Below are positions 8,344-16,358 of a DNA stretch of 64,000 nt, in pieces. Made by a program: the position numbers and the translations under genes. The first letter of the stretch is position 1; every line of letters starts with the position of its first letter. Below the pieces are notes generated by a model. That model had not been told where the DNA came from. It did no database searches and saw only the letters and a program-made list of their open reading frames with translations. Source of the stretch: Pseudomonadota bacterium (GTDB lineage: Bacteria; Myxococcota_A; Polyangia; Haliangiales; Haliangiaceae); NCBI GenBank assembly GCA_023428295.1, contig JAEYYV010000069.1, forward strand, positions 13,380-77,379. The letters run 5' to 3'.

Positions 8344-9372
8344 TCACGCGCCGAGGACGGCCTCGTCGATGATGCGGCGTGCGCCGTCGGAGTCGGCGGT
8401 GGCGAGCGCGCGTTGCCGCTGCTCGCGCCGTCCTTTGTCGTCGAGGAGGAACGCGAGGATGTCCGAGCGCAGCGTGTCGTCGTCGGTCTCGGACAGCGTT
8501 CGGCCGCCGGCGATGAGCCCATCGCGGATCTGGATGCGCGCGGGGACCACTTGGTCCGGCACGATCGCGTAGGCGAGCGCCGGGCAGCCGAGGTACGCGA
8601 GCTCGCCGAGCGTGCCGCCGGCGGAGCAGATCGCTGCGTCGGCGCTGACGAAGAGTGCGCCGGGATCCTCGGGCGCGCGGCGAATGTCGACGACGTGTCC
8701 GCGCTCCGTCGCGAGCTTCGCGGCGGCGGCGAGTGAGTCGTCGTGGCGAAAGCCGGGGCCCGCGACCACGACGAGCTCGAGCGCGCGATCCTCGGGCACG
8801 AGCGACACGATGCGGCTCGTCGCGTTCACCGGATCGGAGCCGCCGAACGTGATCAAGACGCGCGGGCGCGCGGAGGCCATGGGCCGACACGAGCCGCGCG
8901 TGTAGCGACGGATGTCCTTGCGGAGCATCAAGTAGCGCCGGCCGAGGAGACGCAGCTTGGCGTGCGGATAGGACGCAGCGAGCGTCGGTGCGTGAACGTT
9001 GTGATTCACGACCGCGGTCATCGGATAGGAGAGCTTGCCCGAGTCGTCGATGACGACAGTGCGGACGCGGGGCGGCATCTTGGGGACGAGCGCTCGTGCG
9101 AGCGGTGGGCCGTCGATGACGATCGCGTTGACGCGCGGGTCTTCGGAGGCCTGGACGACCTGCGTGGCGGACCACTCGCGGACATCGAGGTGAGCGAGCC
9201 CGCGATCGCGGCCCCACGAGCGAACGGCCGCGTCGTCGCCGCCGAACAGCGGGACGACATCGAGGCCGCGTGCTTCTGCTTCTTCCATCAGCGCGACGAT
9301 GCGCGCGACGTGGCCGAAGCCGATAGCGTGTGACGCGTCCGCGCGAAACAGAACCCGCGCTTTCGTGGTCAC
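8344..9372 (-). CDS. pseG: UDP-sugar hydrolase PseG
   Basis: PseG removes UDP from UDP-2,4-diacetamido-2,4,6-trideoxy-L-altrose, the fourth step of pseudaminic acid synthesis. The 342-residue protein is a GT-B-like fold with FRADASHAIGFGHVARI at the N-terminus (GxGHxxR; the His is the catalytic residue in characterised PseG), VIDDSGK in the middle, and LITFGGSDP and CSAGGTLGELAYLGCPAL in the nucleotide-binding C-domain. It lies 15 bases downstream of pseB on the same strand and converges on the MinD-like gene. Confidence 0.87.
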   Translation of the reverse strand: MTTKARVLFRADASHAIGFGHVARIVALMEEAEARGLDVVPLFGGDDAAVRSWGRDRGLAHLDVREWSATQVVQASEDPRVNAIVIDGPPLARALVPKMPPRVRTVVIDDSGKLSYPMTAVVNHNVHAPTLAASYPHAKLRLLGRRYLMLRKDIRRYTRGSCRPMASARPRVLITFGGSDPVNATSRIVSLVPEDRALELVVVAGPGFRHDDSLAAAAKLATERGHVVDIRRAPEDPGALFVSADAAICSAGGTLGELAYLGCPALAYAIVPDQVVPARIQIRDGLIAGGRTLSETDDDTLRSDILAFLLDDKGRREQRQRALATADSDGARRIIDEAVLGA

Positions 9373-9387
9373 GAGCGGATCATAGAC

Positions 9388-10392
9388 TCATGCGACCTTG
9401 GCAACCATCGCTTTGGTCGCGTCGAGGTCGAGGCGGGGCTGCGCGGTGTCGCTCGAGTACTCGAAGTTTGCCGGGACCGGCGTTCCGCGAGGCAGGTTGT
9501 CGAGCGTGTTCGCGTGGAACTGGAACTCGGGCCACACGACGAGGACGTCGTCGCAATCCCACGTGCGGCGCGCTTCCTCGTCGCCGATGAGCTTCTCGTG
9601 GAGCTTCTCGCCGGGTCGGATGCCGATCGTCGCGCGCGGGGTGCCGGGGGCGACGGCTTCGGCGAGCGTCTCGATGTCGCTGGTGGGGAGCTTGGGGATG
9701 AAGATCTCGCCGCCCGACATGAGCTCGAGCCCGCGCAGCACGAGGGCGACGGCATCGCCCATGTCGATCCAGAAGCGCGTCATGCGCGGGTCGGTGATCG
9801 TCACTTGGCCGTCGCGCATCTGCTTGCGGAACAGCGGGATCACGCTGCCGGCCGAGCCCATCACGTTGCCGTAGCGAACGAGCGAGAAGCGCGTGCGGCG
9901 ATCGCCGGAGTACGCGTTGGCGCTGATGAGCAGCTTCTCCATGCACAGCTTGGTCGCGCCGTAGAGGTTGGCCGGCGAGACCGCTTTGTCGGTGGACAGG
10001 CCGATGACGCGCTCGACGCCGCATGCGATCGCGGCTTCGATGATGTTCTTCGCGCCGTTGACGTTGGTCGCCACGGCTTCGATCGGGTTGTACTCGCAGA
10101 TCGGTACGTGCTTCATCGCGGCCGCGTGGACCACGATGTCGACATCGCGAAACGCGGCCATCAGGCGATCGCGATCGCGGATGTCGCCGACGAAGAAGCG
10201 CAGGCGCTTGTCCGTCATCGTGCGCGACATCTCGTAGTGCTTCTGCTCGTCGCGCGAGAAGACGATGATCTTCTTCGCCTTCGACTCGAGCGCTCGTCTG
10301 ACGAACGCCTTGCCGAACGAACCGGTTCCGCCGGTGACGAGGACGGACTTGCCGTCGAGGACAGAGACTTTGGCGGTGGACGAGAGCTTCAT
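9388..10392 (-). CDS. pseB: UDP-N-acetylglucosamine 4,6-dehydratase/5-epimerase PseB
   Basis: First step of pseudaminic acid synthesis: UDP-GlcNAc to the 4-keto-6-deoxy-L-altro sugar, NADP-dependent. The 334-residue SDR has the Rossmann motif LVTGGTGSFGKAFV and FSRDEQKHYEM, typical of PseB/FlaA1. HAAAMKHVPICEYNP follows (the MK replaces the usual YK), with STDKAVSPANLYGATKL and the C-terminal GEKLHEKLI. The ATG at 10392 was preferred to an in-frame ATG 54 bases upstream because the core SDR strand begins just after it and a GGAG lies 7 bases before it. PseC and PseI, needed for the steps between PseB and PseF, are not in the window. Confidence 0.9.
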   Translation of the reverse strand: MKLSSTAKVSVLDGKSVLVTGGTGSFGKAFVRRALESKAKKIIVFSRDEQKHYEMSRTMTDKRLRFFVGDIRDRDRLMAAFRDVDIVVHAAAMKHVPICEYNPIEAVATNVNGAKNIIEAAIACGVERVIGLSTDKAVSPANLYGATKLCMEKLLISANAYSGDRRTRFSLVRYGNVMGSAGSVIPLFRKQMRDGQVTITDPRMTRFWIDMGDAVALVLRGLELMSGGEIFIPKLPTSDIETLAEAVAPGTPRATIGIRPGEKLHEKLIGDEEARRTWDCDDVLVVWPEFQFHANTLDNLPRGTPVPANFEYSSDTAQPRLDLDATKAMVAKVA

Positions 10393-10493
10393 CGAGATTC
10401 TCCGAGGCGCGTATCGGCGCGCAGCGGATGCTTCTACAACTGCCACGCCAGCGTTCGCCGAGCGATTCTCGCCACTTACAGGCGTGGGCCGGA

Positions 10494-10507
10494 TTGACGA
10501 TCGTCAA
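10494..10507. promoter_or_regulatory. Perfect 14-bp palindrome upstream of pseB
   Basis: TTGACGATCGTCAA is a perfect dyad with no loop, so it looks like an operator, not a terminator hairpin. It lies 102 bases before the pseB start and 9 bases after the fliT stop. Its half-site TGACG/CGTCA is also the strongest part of the proposed flagellar activator site, though the arrangement differs. Function inferred only. Confidence 0.35.
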
Positions 10508-10515
10508 ACCCGCCG

Positions 10516-10791
10516 TCAGCGAGCGTAGCTGCGAAGCGCCTTGGTGCCGCTGCGTGCCGCACCTACAGCGTCGCGTGCGGCGGCCAAGGCTCTCTCCCAG
10601 GCGGCGTCGCGAGCGGAGAGCTCGCACACCATCGCGCGGTTCTCGTCGGTGTCGGCGATGCGCCCTGTCATGCGCGAGAGCACCTCCTGGCGCGCCTCGA
10701 ACATCGCGTCGAACGCGGCGAGGATCGCCTCCGCGTCGCCCTCGGGCGGCAGCGGCGTCAGCTCGACGAGCTCGCGCAGCAAGGCGCTCAT
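10516..10791 (-). CDS. fliT: Small FliT-like flagellar chaperone
   Basis: A 91-residue, all-helical, Arg/Glu/Ala-rich protein starting MSALLRELVEL. Sequence similarity to known FliT is faint. The call rests on size, helical pattern and position immediately after fliS (ATGA overlap at 10788-10791) in a fliC-fliD-fliS order. FliT binds the filament cap protein FliD before export and in enterics also restrains FlhDC. No other family suggested itself. Confidence 0.6.
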   Translation of the reverse strand: MSALLRELVELTPLPPEGDAEAILAAFDAMFEARQEVLSRMTGRIADTDENRAMVCELSARDAAWERALAAARDAVGAARSGTKALRSYAR

Positions 10792-11165
10792 CGGCGCGTC
10801 ATCGCTTCGCGGAAGGCCGCGGAGATCTCGGTCATGAGCTTGGTCGCCTCGTCGAGCGGCTTCGCGTCGAGCTTCACGCTCGCCGCGTAGATACGCTCGG
10901 TGACAAAGCAGTAGAGCTGGTCGAGGTTCGCCGACATCTCCGGGGATGCGGTGTGGTCGAGCGATGCTCGCAGCTCGTTCACGATCGCGACGGCATGGTC
11001 GAGAGCTTTGCTCTTGCCGACGATGTCCTTCGCCTTGATCGCGATGCGACCTTGCTCGAGATCCTGGAGGAACCGCTCGAAGAGACGGCGCAGGATCTCG
11101 TGCTTCGGGGCCGAGTTGAGATCGACGGAGCGATACGCGTTGGTGGCTCGATTTGCGGCGTACAT
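10788..11165 (-). CDS. fliS: Flagellin export chaperone FliS
   Basis: A 125-residue four-helix chaperone that binds the flagellin C-terminus to prevent premature assembly. Family marks are the N-terminal YAANRATNAYRSVDLNSAPK, the LRRLFERFLQDLEQGR helix, LDHAVAIVNELRASLD and NLDQLYCFVTERIYAASV. Length is typical. It follows fliD by 7 bases and overlaps fliT. Confidence 0.92.
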   Translation of the reverse strand: MYAANRATNAYRSVDLNSAPKHEILRRLFERFLQDLEQGRIAIKAKDIVGKSKALDHAVAIVNELRASLDHTASPEMSANLDQLYCFVTERIYAASVKLDAKPLDEATKLMTEISAAFREAMTRR

Positions 11166-11172
11166 GGAGAAC

Positions 11173-12480
11173 CTAGAGGATGGCCGAGAGGTACGAGGAT
11201 TGAGATTTCAGCTTCGACATCGCCTCTTCGAGAGCAGCGAACTGCTTCTCGAGGCGTGACTGCAGATCGTCCGCCTTCTTGTTGATGCGATCGATCTGGT
11301 CTTGGAGAACCTTCTGCCGGTCGGTCAGCGCCTGCGTCTTCGCCGAGAGCAGGCCGTCCGAGCGCGTGTACCGATCCGTGAGGTCGGTGACCGCCGTCGC
11401 GAAGCCGTTGGTCAGGAAGATCTTCGAGACAGCGTCGGGATCCTTGGTGACGGCCTCGACGAGCTTGGCGCTGTCGAGCGTCATGGCGCCGCCCTTGTCG
11501 ATCGAGATACCGATCGCGGAGAGCGTCGTGTTCTCGCCGTACGCGTTGGTCTTGAGCGTTGCCAGTGCACTCTGGAGTCCACGAAGGGTGCTGTCGCCGA
11601 ACAGCGTGTTGTCGCCCTTCTTGGTGCCCGTGTAATCGAGCTGGTTGTGCAACGAGGCATTCACGCTGTTGAACGCGTCGACGATCTTCTGGACCTTGTC
11701 CGTCAGCGCCTTCGAATCGAGCGAGACCGTCACCTTCCCGATCGGGTCGCTCTCGGCGTGCACCGAGTTGAGCGTGAGCGTCATGCCCGCGATCGCGTCG
11801 GTGATCGTGTTGCTCGGTCGCGTGATATCGATGCCGTTGACGTTGATGACGGCGTTCTCCGCAGGTCGCTTGATGTTGGCGGCGTTCGCCAGATCGAGAC
11901 CATCGCCGGAGTCGACGAACGTGGGCGCCTTCGCGGTGCCGCTGTCCTTGGCCATCGTGACGAGGCGGTACTCGCCTTCCGCGACCTTCACGACGGACGC
12001 GGTCACGCCGGCGTCTGCGTCGTTGATCCTCGCCGCGATGACGTCGAGCGAATCGTCGGCGGTCCACGAGACGTTCTTCGTGGTGCCGTCGACGGTGATC
12101 GCGACGCTGCCCGCGCCGAGGACGCCTGCACTCGAGCTCGAGAACGAGCGCGACTGCGTTACTTGCGACACCGCGAGCGACTTCACTCGCAGGTCGTGGA
12201 CACCCGGAGTCGCGCCGGCCGAGGCCGCCACGCTGACACGAGCGTCGGAGCTGGTTGCGGTGCGCGGCTTGATCTCGCTGTCGAGATCCATCGCGCGCAC
12301 CGCGGTGGCAAGCGCCGACAGCCCGGAGGACAGGCTGTTGACGATGCTCTTCTGAGTATCGAGGTTTCCCTTCCGTGTGGTCGCCGAGTTGGCGCCCGCG
12401 CGCTCCACGTTCACCAGTTGCTCGATCATCGACGCGGAGTCGAGACCGGTCGAGAGGCCGTTGAACGTGATGGTGCTCAT
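11173..12480 (-). CDS. fliD: Flagellar filament cap protein FliD (HAP2)
   Basis: FliD caps the growing filament and guides flagellin insertion. The 435-residue product has the FliD N-domain (FNGLSTGLDSASMIEQLVNV, residues about 4-23) and the flagellin-hook IN-like VASAGATPGVHDLRVKSLA region near 100. The FliD C-domain is rich in coiled coil and ends LEEAMSKLKSQSSYLSAIL. No signal peptide, as expected for a flagellar T3SS substrate. It starts 32 bases downstream of the flagellin stop, probably in one transcript with fliC, fliS and fliT. Confidence 0.93.
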   Translation of the reverse strand: MSTITFNGLSTGLDSASMIEQLVNVERAGANSATTRKGNLDTQKSIVNSLSSGLSALATAVRAMDLDSEIKPRTATSSDARVSVAASAGATPGVHDLRVKSLAVSQVTQSRSFSSSSAGVLGAGSVAITVDGTTKNVSWTADDSLDVIAARINDADAGVTASVVKVAEGEYRLVTMAKDSGTAKAPTFVDSGDGLDLANAANIKRPAENAVINVNGIDITRPSNTITDAIAGMTLTLNSVHAESDPIGKVTVSLDSKALTDKVQKIVDAFNSVNASLHNQLDYTGTKKGDNTLFGDSTLRGLQSALATLKTNAYGENTTLSAIGISIDKGGAMTLDSAKLVEAVTKDPDAVSKIFLTNGFATAVTDLTDRYTRSDGLLSAKTQALTDRQKVLQDQIDRINKKADDLQSRLEKQFAALEEAMSKLKSQSSYLSAIL

Positions 12481-12512
12481 GGAAGGTTCCTACGGGTCGG
12501 AGTCAGCGCGAA

Positions 12513-13364
12513 CTAGCCGCGGAGGAGCGAGAGCGCCGACTGCGGCAGCTGGTTCGCCTGCGCGAGGACGGCGAGACCGGCCTGGCTCAGGATCTGCGCC
12601 TTCGTGAGCGCCGCGGTCTCCGACGCGACATCGACGTCGCGGATACGCGAGTTCGCGGCAGACAGGTTCTCGTGCGACGTGGCGAGGTTCGAGACGGTGA
12701 CCGCCATGCGGTTCTGCGAGGCGCCGACCTTGGCGCGCGCCGCGGACAGCTGCTTGATGGCCGCGTCGAACACGCCGATCGCCTTCTGCGCACCACCGGC
12801 CGAGCCCAGGTTCTGCGCCTGGATCTTGAGCGAGGCCGCCGTCGCGCCGAGCGTCGACGTGTTGAGCTTGGTGATGCTCATCGAGATGCGGTCGTCGGTG
12901 GTGTTGTAGATGCCGACCTGGAACGTGAGGCCCGTCGAGGCGTCACCGTCGAGGAGGTCCTGACCGTTGAAGCTCGTGACCTTGCTGATGCGATCGACTT
13001 CGGCAGACAGCTGCTTGAACTCGGTGTGGATGTAGCCGCGCTCCGTGTTGCCGAGCGTGCTGTTCGCCGCCTGCACCGACAGCTCGCGCATACGCGAGAC
13101 GATGCCCTGCATCTCGTTCATCGCGCCTTCCGCGACCTGCGACATCGAGATGCCGTCGTTCGCGTTGCGCTGCGCCTGCGAGATGGAGCGAATCTGCGAC
13201 TTCAGCGACTCGCTGATGCCGAGGCCCGCGGCGTCGTCGCCAGCCTTGTTGATGCGCATGCCGGACGACAGCTTGCTGATGGAGGACGCGAGGGCGTCCT
13301 GAGTGCCGGTGAGGTTACGCTGAGCATTGAGAGAAGCAACGTTGGTGAGAATCGAGAGGCCCAT
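12513..13364 (-). CDS. fliC: Flagellin
   Basis: The filament subunit, 283 residues. The D0/D1 N-domain (LSILTNVASLNAQRNLTGTQ, then ISKLSSGMRINKAGDDAAG) and C-domain (LATSHENLSAANSRIRDVDV, ending QLPQSALSLLRG) are both intact. The variable middle (about residues 150-185) is minimal, so the filament surface is simple. It is the only flagellin in the window. The ATG at 13364 is preceded by AAGGA and gives the canonical MGLSILTN start. Probable substrate of the Maf-type glycosyltransferase. A sigma28-like promoter may drive it: no GG-N10-GC element occurs in its leader and fliA is encoded nearby. Confidence 0.96.
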   Translation of the reverse strand: MGLSILTNVASLNAQRNLTGTQDALASSISKLSSGMRINKAGDDAAGLGISESLKSQIRSISQAQRNANDGISMSQVAEGAMNEMQGIVSRMRELSVQAANSTLGNTERGYIHTEFKQLSAEVDRISKVTSFNGQDLLDGDASTGLTFQVGIYNTTDDRISMSITKLNTSTLGATAASLKIQAQNLGSAGGAQKAIGVFDAAIKQLSAARAKVGASQNRMAVTVSNLATSHENLSAANSRIRDVDVASETAALTKAQILSQAGLAVLAQANQLPQSALSLLRG

Positions 13365-13403
13365 TGTCTGAATCCTTGAGAGAGTTGTTTTCGTTTCGGG
13401 TTC

Positions 13404-13418
13404 GGACCTCGTCGGTCC
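13404..13418 (-). promoter_or_regulatory. Inverted repeat in flagellin 5' leader
   Basis: GGACC-N5-GGTCC can form a 5-bp GC-rich stem in the flagellin mRNA leader, about 40 bases before the start codon. It could stabilise the 5' end or block upstream translation. No U-tract follows, so it is not an obvious terminator. Confidence 0.3.
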
Positions 13419-13421
13419 CAC

Positions 13422-13453
13422 TTATCTCGTTCGCCCAATTCCGAGATCGTTTA
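13422..13453 (-). promoter_or_regulatory. Candidate sigma28 (FliA) promoter for flagellin
   Basis: On the minus strand CTAAACG (TAAA at 13450-13453) is followed by CGAGATAA (13422-13429). These resemble the TAAA and GCCGATAA boxes, but the gap is 20 bases rather than about 15 and the -10 box keeps only GATAA. Weak by itself; plausible because flagellin is usually FliA-dependent and fliA and flgM are both present. Confidence 0.3.
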
Positions 13454-13472
13454 GGGCGAAGTTGACGAGTCG

Positions 13473-14348
13473 CTATCTCGTCGGATTGACGACGGCGACG
13501 ATGTGCGAGGTGATCGCGCGAGACGCTTCGAGCGCCTGGGTCGCCTTCGCGAGATTCGATGCAGACGCGACGATGTCCGCCTCGACGGCACGAGAGACTT
13601 CGTTCGTCAGGTGCGCGTTCAGATCCGCGTGAGCGGAGAGCGCGGCGTCGAGGACGTTCATCGTGCCGCCTGTCTGCGTGCGCGCGAGACCGACTTGCTT
13701 GGTCGCCGTGGCGATGTCGCCGAGCAACGCCTGCAGCCCAGCGACGTCATTCGTCTCGAGAGCGCGTGCCACGCGATCGAACAGCGGCAGCACGTCGATT
13801 CCCGACGCTGCCGTCAGTGCCGAGCCAGCGACCGCCGAGCCCGTGAGAGCGTCGTCGGTGATCGGCAGGTTGCGAACGTCGCTGTTGCCCACGTACACGC
13901 CCGTCGCCGAGAACGGCGCCGCGGTCGTCGCGGATCCCGAGAGGACGTACTCGCCGTTCGCGGTTTGCGTGTTCGCCGAGTCGATCGCCGCGGCGAACAT
14001 CGCGCGAACCTGGACCGCCATCTGCGCGCGATCGTCTGCGCTGTACGTCGCGTTCGCGCCTTGCGTGGCGAGCTCGCGCATCTTCGAGAGTGCGTCACCC
14101 ACGCCAGCGAGCGCGTGATCCGTCACCGCGAGACGCTCGCGTCCCGCCTCGAGCGCACCGACGGAGCCGCCGGCGAGCGTCTTCTTCATCGACGCGCGCT
14201 CCGCCGCTGCCCACGCATCCGGATCGTCGCTCGGCTTTCCCACGCGCAGTCCGCTCGATGCTTCGTTCGCGGCCTTCGCGGCGCGCGACAGGTTTGCAGC
14301 ATTGGCGTTGGCCGCCACGTCGATCATTCGGTTACCGGTGATGCGCAT
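13473..14348 (-). CDS. flgL: Hook-filament junction protein FlgL (HAP3)
   Basis: FlgL joins hook (through FlgK) to filament. The 291-residue protein has a flagellin-like N-domain (MRITGNRMIDVA, SSGLRVGKPSDDPDAWAAAER) and C-domain (LTNEVSRAVEADIVASASNL, ending HIVAVVNPTR). The GKPSDDP motif is characteristic of FlgL. It follows flgK by 13 bases and ends the long flhF-flgL gene run. Confidence 0.9.
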   Translation of the reverse strand: MRITGNRMIDVAANANAANLSRAAKAANEASSGLRVGKPSDDPDAWAAAERASMKKTLAGGSVGALEAGRERLAVTDHALAGVGDALSKMRELATQGANATYSADDRAQMAVQVRAMFAAAIDSANTQTANGEYVLSGSATTAAPFSATGVYVGNSDVRNLPITDDALTGSAVAGSALTAASGIDVLPLFDRVARALETNDVAGLQALLGDIATATKQVGLARTQTGGTMNVLDAALSAHADLNAHLTNEVSRAVEADIVASASNLAKATQALEASRAITSHIVAVVNPTR

Positions 14349-14361
14349 GGTGGCCTATGGG

Positions 14362-15723
14362 CTAGAGACGATCGATGAGATCTCCGAGGAGACCGTCGAT
14401 GGTAGAGACGAACTTCGTCATCGCCGACGAGGCGTGCTCGAAGCGCGACAGGTTCGTCATCTCCTCCTGGAGATCGACGCCGGACAGCGAGTCGTGAAGC
14501 GACGCGAGGTGCTGTGACACGAGCTCGTCCCGCGAGACATCTGCATTGGCAGTGGACGCAGCGCGGCCGATCTTGCTCGCGAACTCGAGCGCCGAATCAC
14601 CGAGCGTGCGACCGCTCGCGGCGAGTGGCTTCGTCGCGTTCTGGAACAGCGCGAGCGCGCCCGCGTTGGAGCCCTGCCCCGCACCCACCGCGCCGAGCGC
14701 GAGCGTGTCCGGGTCGGCGTCGATGCCGGGATCGATCGCGAGTGCCGCGGCAGCGCCGGCGACGGTCGTCGGTTGCGTGAACAGATCGCGTCCGCTGACG
14801 CCATCCATGCCCGCGAACGTGCGATGCGTGGCGTTCGACGATGTCGCGAGATCGAACGCGAACTGATCGAGGTCCGTGCGCGCCTGCTTCAGCGCACCGT
14901 CGCGCACGCCGATGAGCGCGCCTGCGGAGCCGCCGGTGATAGAGCCGGTGACATCGCGCTTCGCGTTTCCGTCGACGACGGCAACGGTGACATCGCCGGT
15001 CACGGGATCCGTGCCGGCTTCGAGCTTTGCTGCGCGCTTGCCATCGACGAGCACGGCGCCACCGTCGAGGACGAAGCGCATCTGGCCATCGGCATCGACA
15101 CGCGCGGTTCCGCCGACGAGCTCGGACAGCTGCTTGGCCACCATGTCGCGCTGATCCTTCGCGACGCCATCGTTGGTCTTGGCTACCGCGAGGTTTGCTT
15201 GCGCGAGACGCTCCGCGAGCTCGGACGCTTTCGCGACCTTCTCGCGGATGCTCTGGTTGAACTCTTTCTGCATGTCGGCGAGCTCCGCCGCGCGGCGACG
15301 AACGCCCTCGACGAGCTGCTGCATCGACTCGACGACCGCCGTGCGTGCGATGGGATCGGTCGGCGCTCCTGCGGCCTGGCCGAAGCTCGCGAACATCTCG
15401 GACAGCTTCTGTCCGAGCGACGGGCCCGACGTGATGCGGCTCTCCAGATCACCGAGCGCCATCGCGCTGGTCTTGGACATCGTGAGCGAGCTCGACGCGA
15501 GGCGAATGCGGCCGCCGAGGAGATTGTCGGCGATGCGATCCGGAGCACCCGAGCGAACACCGCCGACGAGCGGGGACCCTTGCAACGCGTTCAAGTCGAC
15601 GCGCTGGCGCGAGTAGCCCTCCGTGTTGGCGTTCGCGACGTTATTGCTCGCAATAGAAATGCCCGAGTTCTGCGCGGCGATACCGGCAGATCCGAGCGAC
15701 AGGAGCGAGAACAAGTCCGACAT
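14362..15723 (-). CDS. flgK: Hook-filament junction protein FlgK (HAP1)
   Basis: A 453-residue axial protein. The N-terminus has the flagellar rod/hook motif SLLSLGSAGIAAQNSGISIA then NNVANANTEGYSRQRV, the ANxxTxGYxRQ mark of FlgK. The C-terminus is LQEEMTNLSRFEHASSAMTK with STIDGLLGDLIDRL. The mid-region coiled-coil stretch (about 150-200) fits the D1 domain. Exported by the flagellar T3SS, chaperoned by FlgN, whose gene lies 2 bases upstream. Confidence 0.95.
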   Translation of the reverse strand: MSDLFSLLSLGSAGIAAQNSGISIASNNVANANTEGYSRQRVDLNALQGSPLVGGVRSGAPDRIADNLLGGRIRLASSSLTMSKTSAMALGDLESRITSGPSLGQKLSEMFASFGQAAGAPTDPIARTAVVESMQQLVEGVRRRAAELADMQKEFNQSIREKVAKASELAERLAQANLAVAKTNDGVAKDQRDMVAKQLSELVGGTARVDADGQMRFVLDGGAVLVDGKRAAKLEAGTDPVTGDVTVAVVDGNAKRDVTGSITGGSAGALIGVRDGALKQARTDLDQFAFDLATSSNATHRTFAGMDGVSGRDLFTQPTTVAGAAAALAIDPGIDADPDTLALGAVGAGQGSNAGALALFQNATKPLAASGRTLGDSALEFASKIGRAASTANADVSRDELVSQHLASLHDSLSGVDLQEEMTNLSRFEHASSAMTKFVSTIDGLLGDLIDRL

Positions 15724-15725
15724 GG

Positions 15726-16085
15726 CTAGTAGGTGGCGAGCACCCTCCCTGGTCCCGAGGTTTGCTGGCGAGCGAGGCGGTCGTACGCGTTCGCGGGCTT
15801 GTAGCCGAGGAGGCTGCGCACGGCTTGCGTGGCAGCGGACGCGAGGAGCGCGGTTGCTTGCGCTTCGGCGCGGATCGCGATGAACAGATCGCGAACGACG
15901 GGGTCGGTTGCATCGAGAGAAGCGCGGAGCTTGTCGAGGTGCTGCGCGAGCTGCGCTTTTGCGACCGCGAGCTCCTCGAGCTTTGCGTGATCGAGCGTGC
16001 TGATCGCGCGACGCTCGTCGGCGAAGAGCACGCGCAGCTCTTCACCCAGCAGGCGAAGCTGCTCGAGCTGTGCGTCGGCGTTCAC
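15726..16085 (-). CDS. flgN: FlgK/FlgL export chaperone FlgN
   Basis: A 119-residue helical protein with the FlgN pattern: N-terminal LEQLRLLGEELRVLFADERR, a mid coiled coil, and C-terminal SLLGYKPANAYDRLARQQ, similar to the FlgN tail YDR.G. Known FlgN escorts FlgK and FlgL to the export gate. Position between flgM (4-base overlap) and flgK agrees. Confidence 0.85.
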   Translation of the reverse strand: MNADAQLEQLRLLGEELRVLFADERRAISTLDHAKLEELAVAKAQLAQHLDKLRASLDATDPVVRDLFIAIRAEAQATALLASAATQAVRSLLGYKPANAYDRLARQQTSGPGRVLATY

Positions 16086-16348
16086 GAGTCACCTCGACCG
16101 AGGATCTCGTCTTCGCAGATGCGCGCGGCGAGCAGATCGAGATCGACCTTGTACTCGCCCTTCGCGATCAGCTCGCGAACACGCGCGACCTTGTCGGTGG
16201 ACTCGGAACCCGAGGTCGCCACCTTCGCGGCGTTCGAAAGCTCGACCACCGTCGCGGAGCCCTTTTCGTCGTGCTTGGGGACAACCGGATCGCGAACGGT
16301 CTTCGCGACGACGGGGCTTACAACGGTGTGCTTCGGGTCGATCCGCAT
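16082..16348 (-). CDS. flgM: Anti-sigma28 factor FlgM
   Basis: FlgM binds FliA until the hook is finished, then leaves through the export channel, releasing late gene expression. The 88-residue protein has an unordered N-half and the conserved C-terminal KVARVRELIAKGEYKVDLDL with ARICEDEILG. The ATG at 16348 gives the usual MRIDP-type opening; an earlier in-frame ATG would overlap the upstream gene. It lies in the same run as fliA, so both checkpoint partners are co-transcribed. Confidence 0.88.
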   Translation of the reverse strand: MRIDPKHTVVSPVVAKTVRDPVVPKHDEKGSATVVELSNAAKVATSGSESTDKVARVRELIAKGEYKVDLDLLAARICEDEILGRGDS

Positions 16349-16358
16349 GGTGTCTGAA

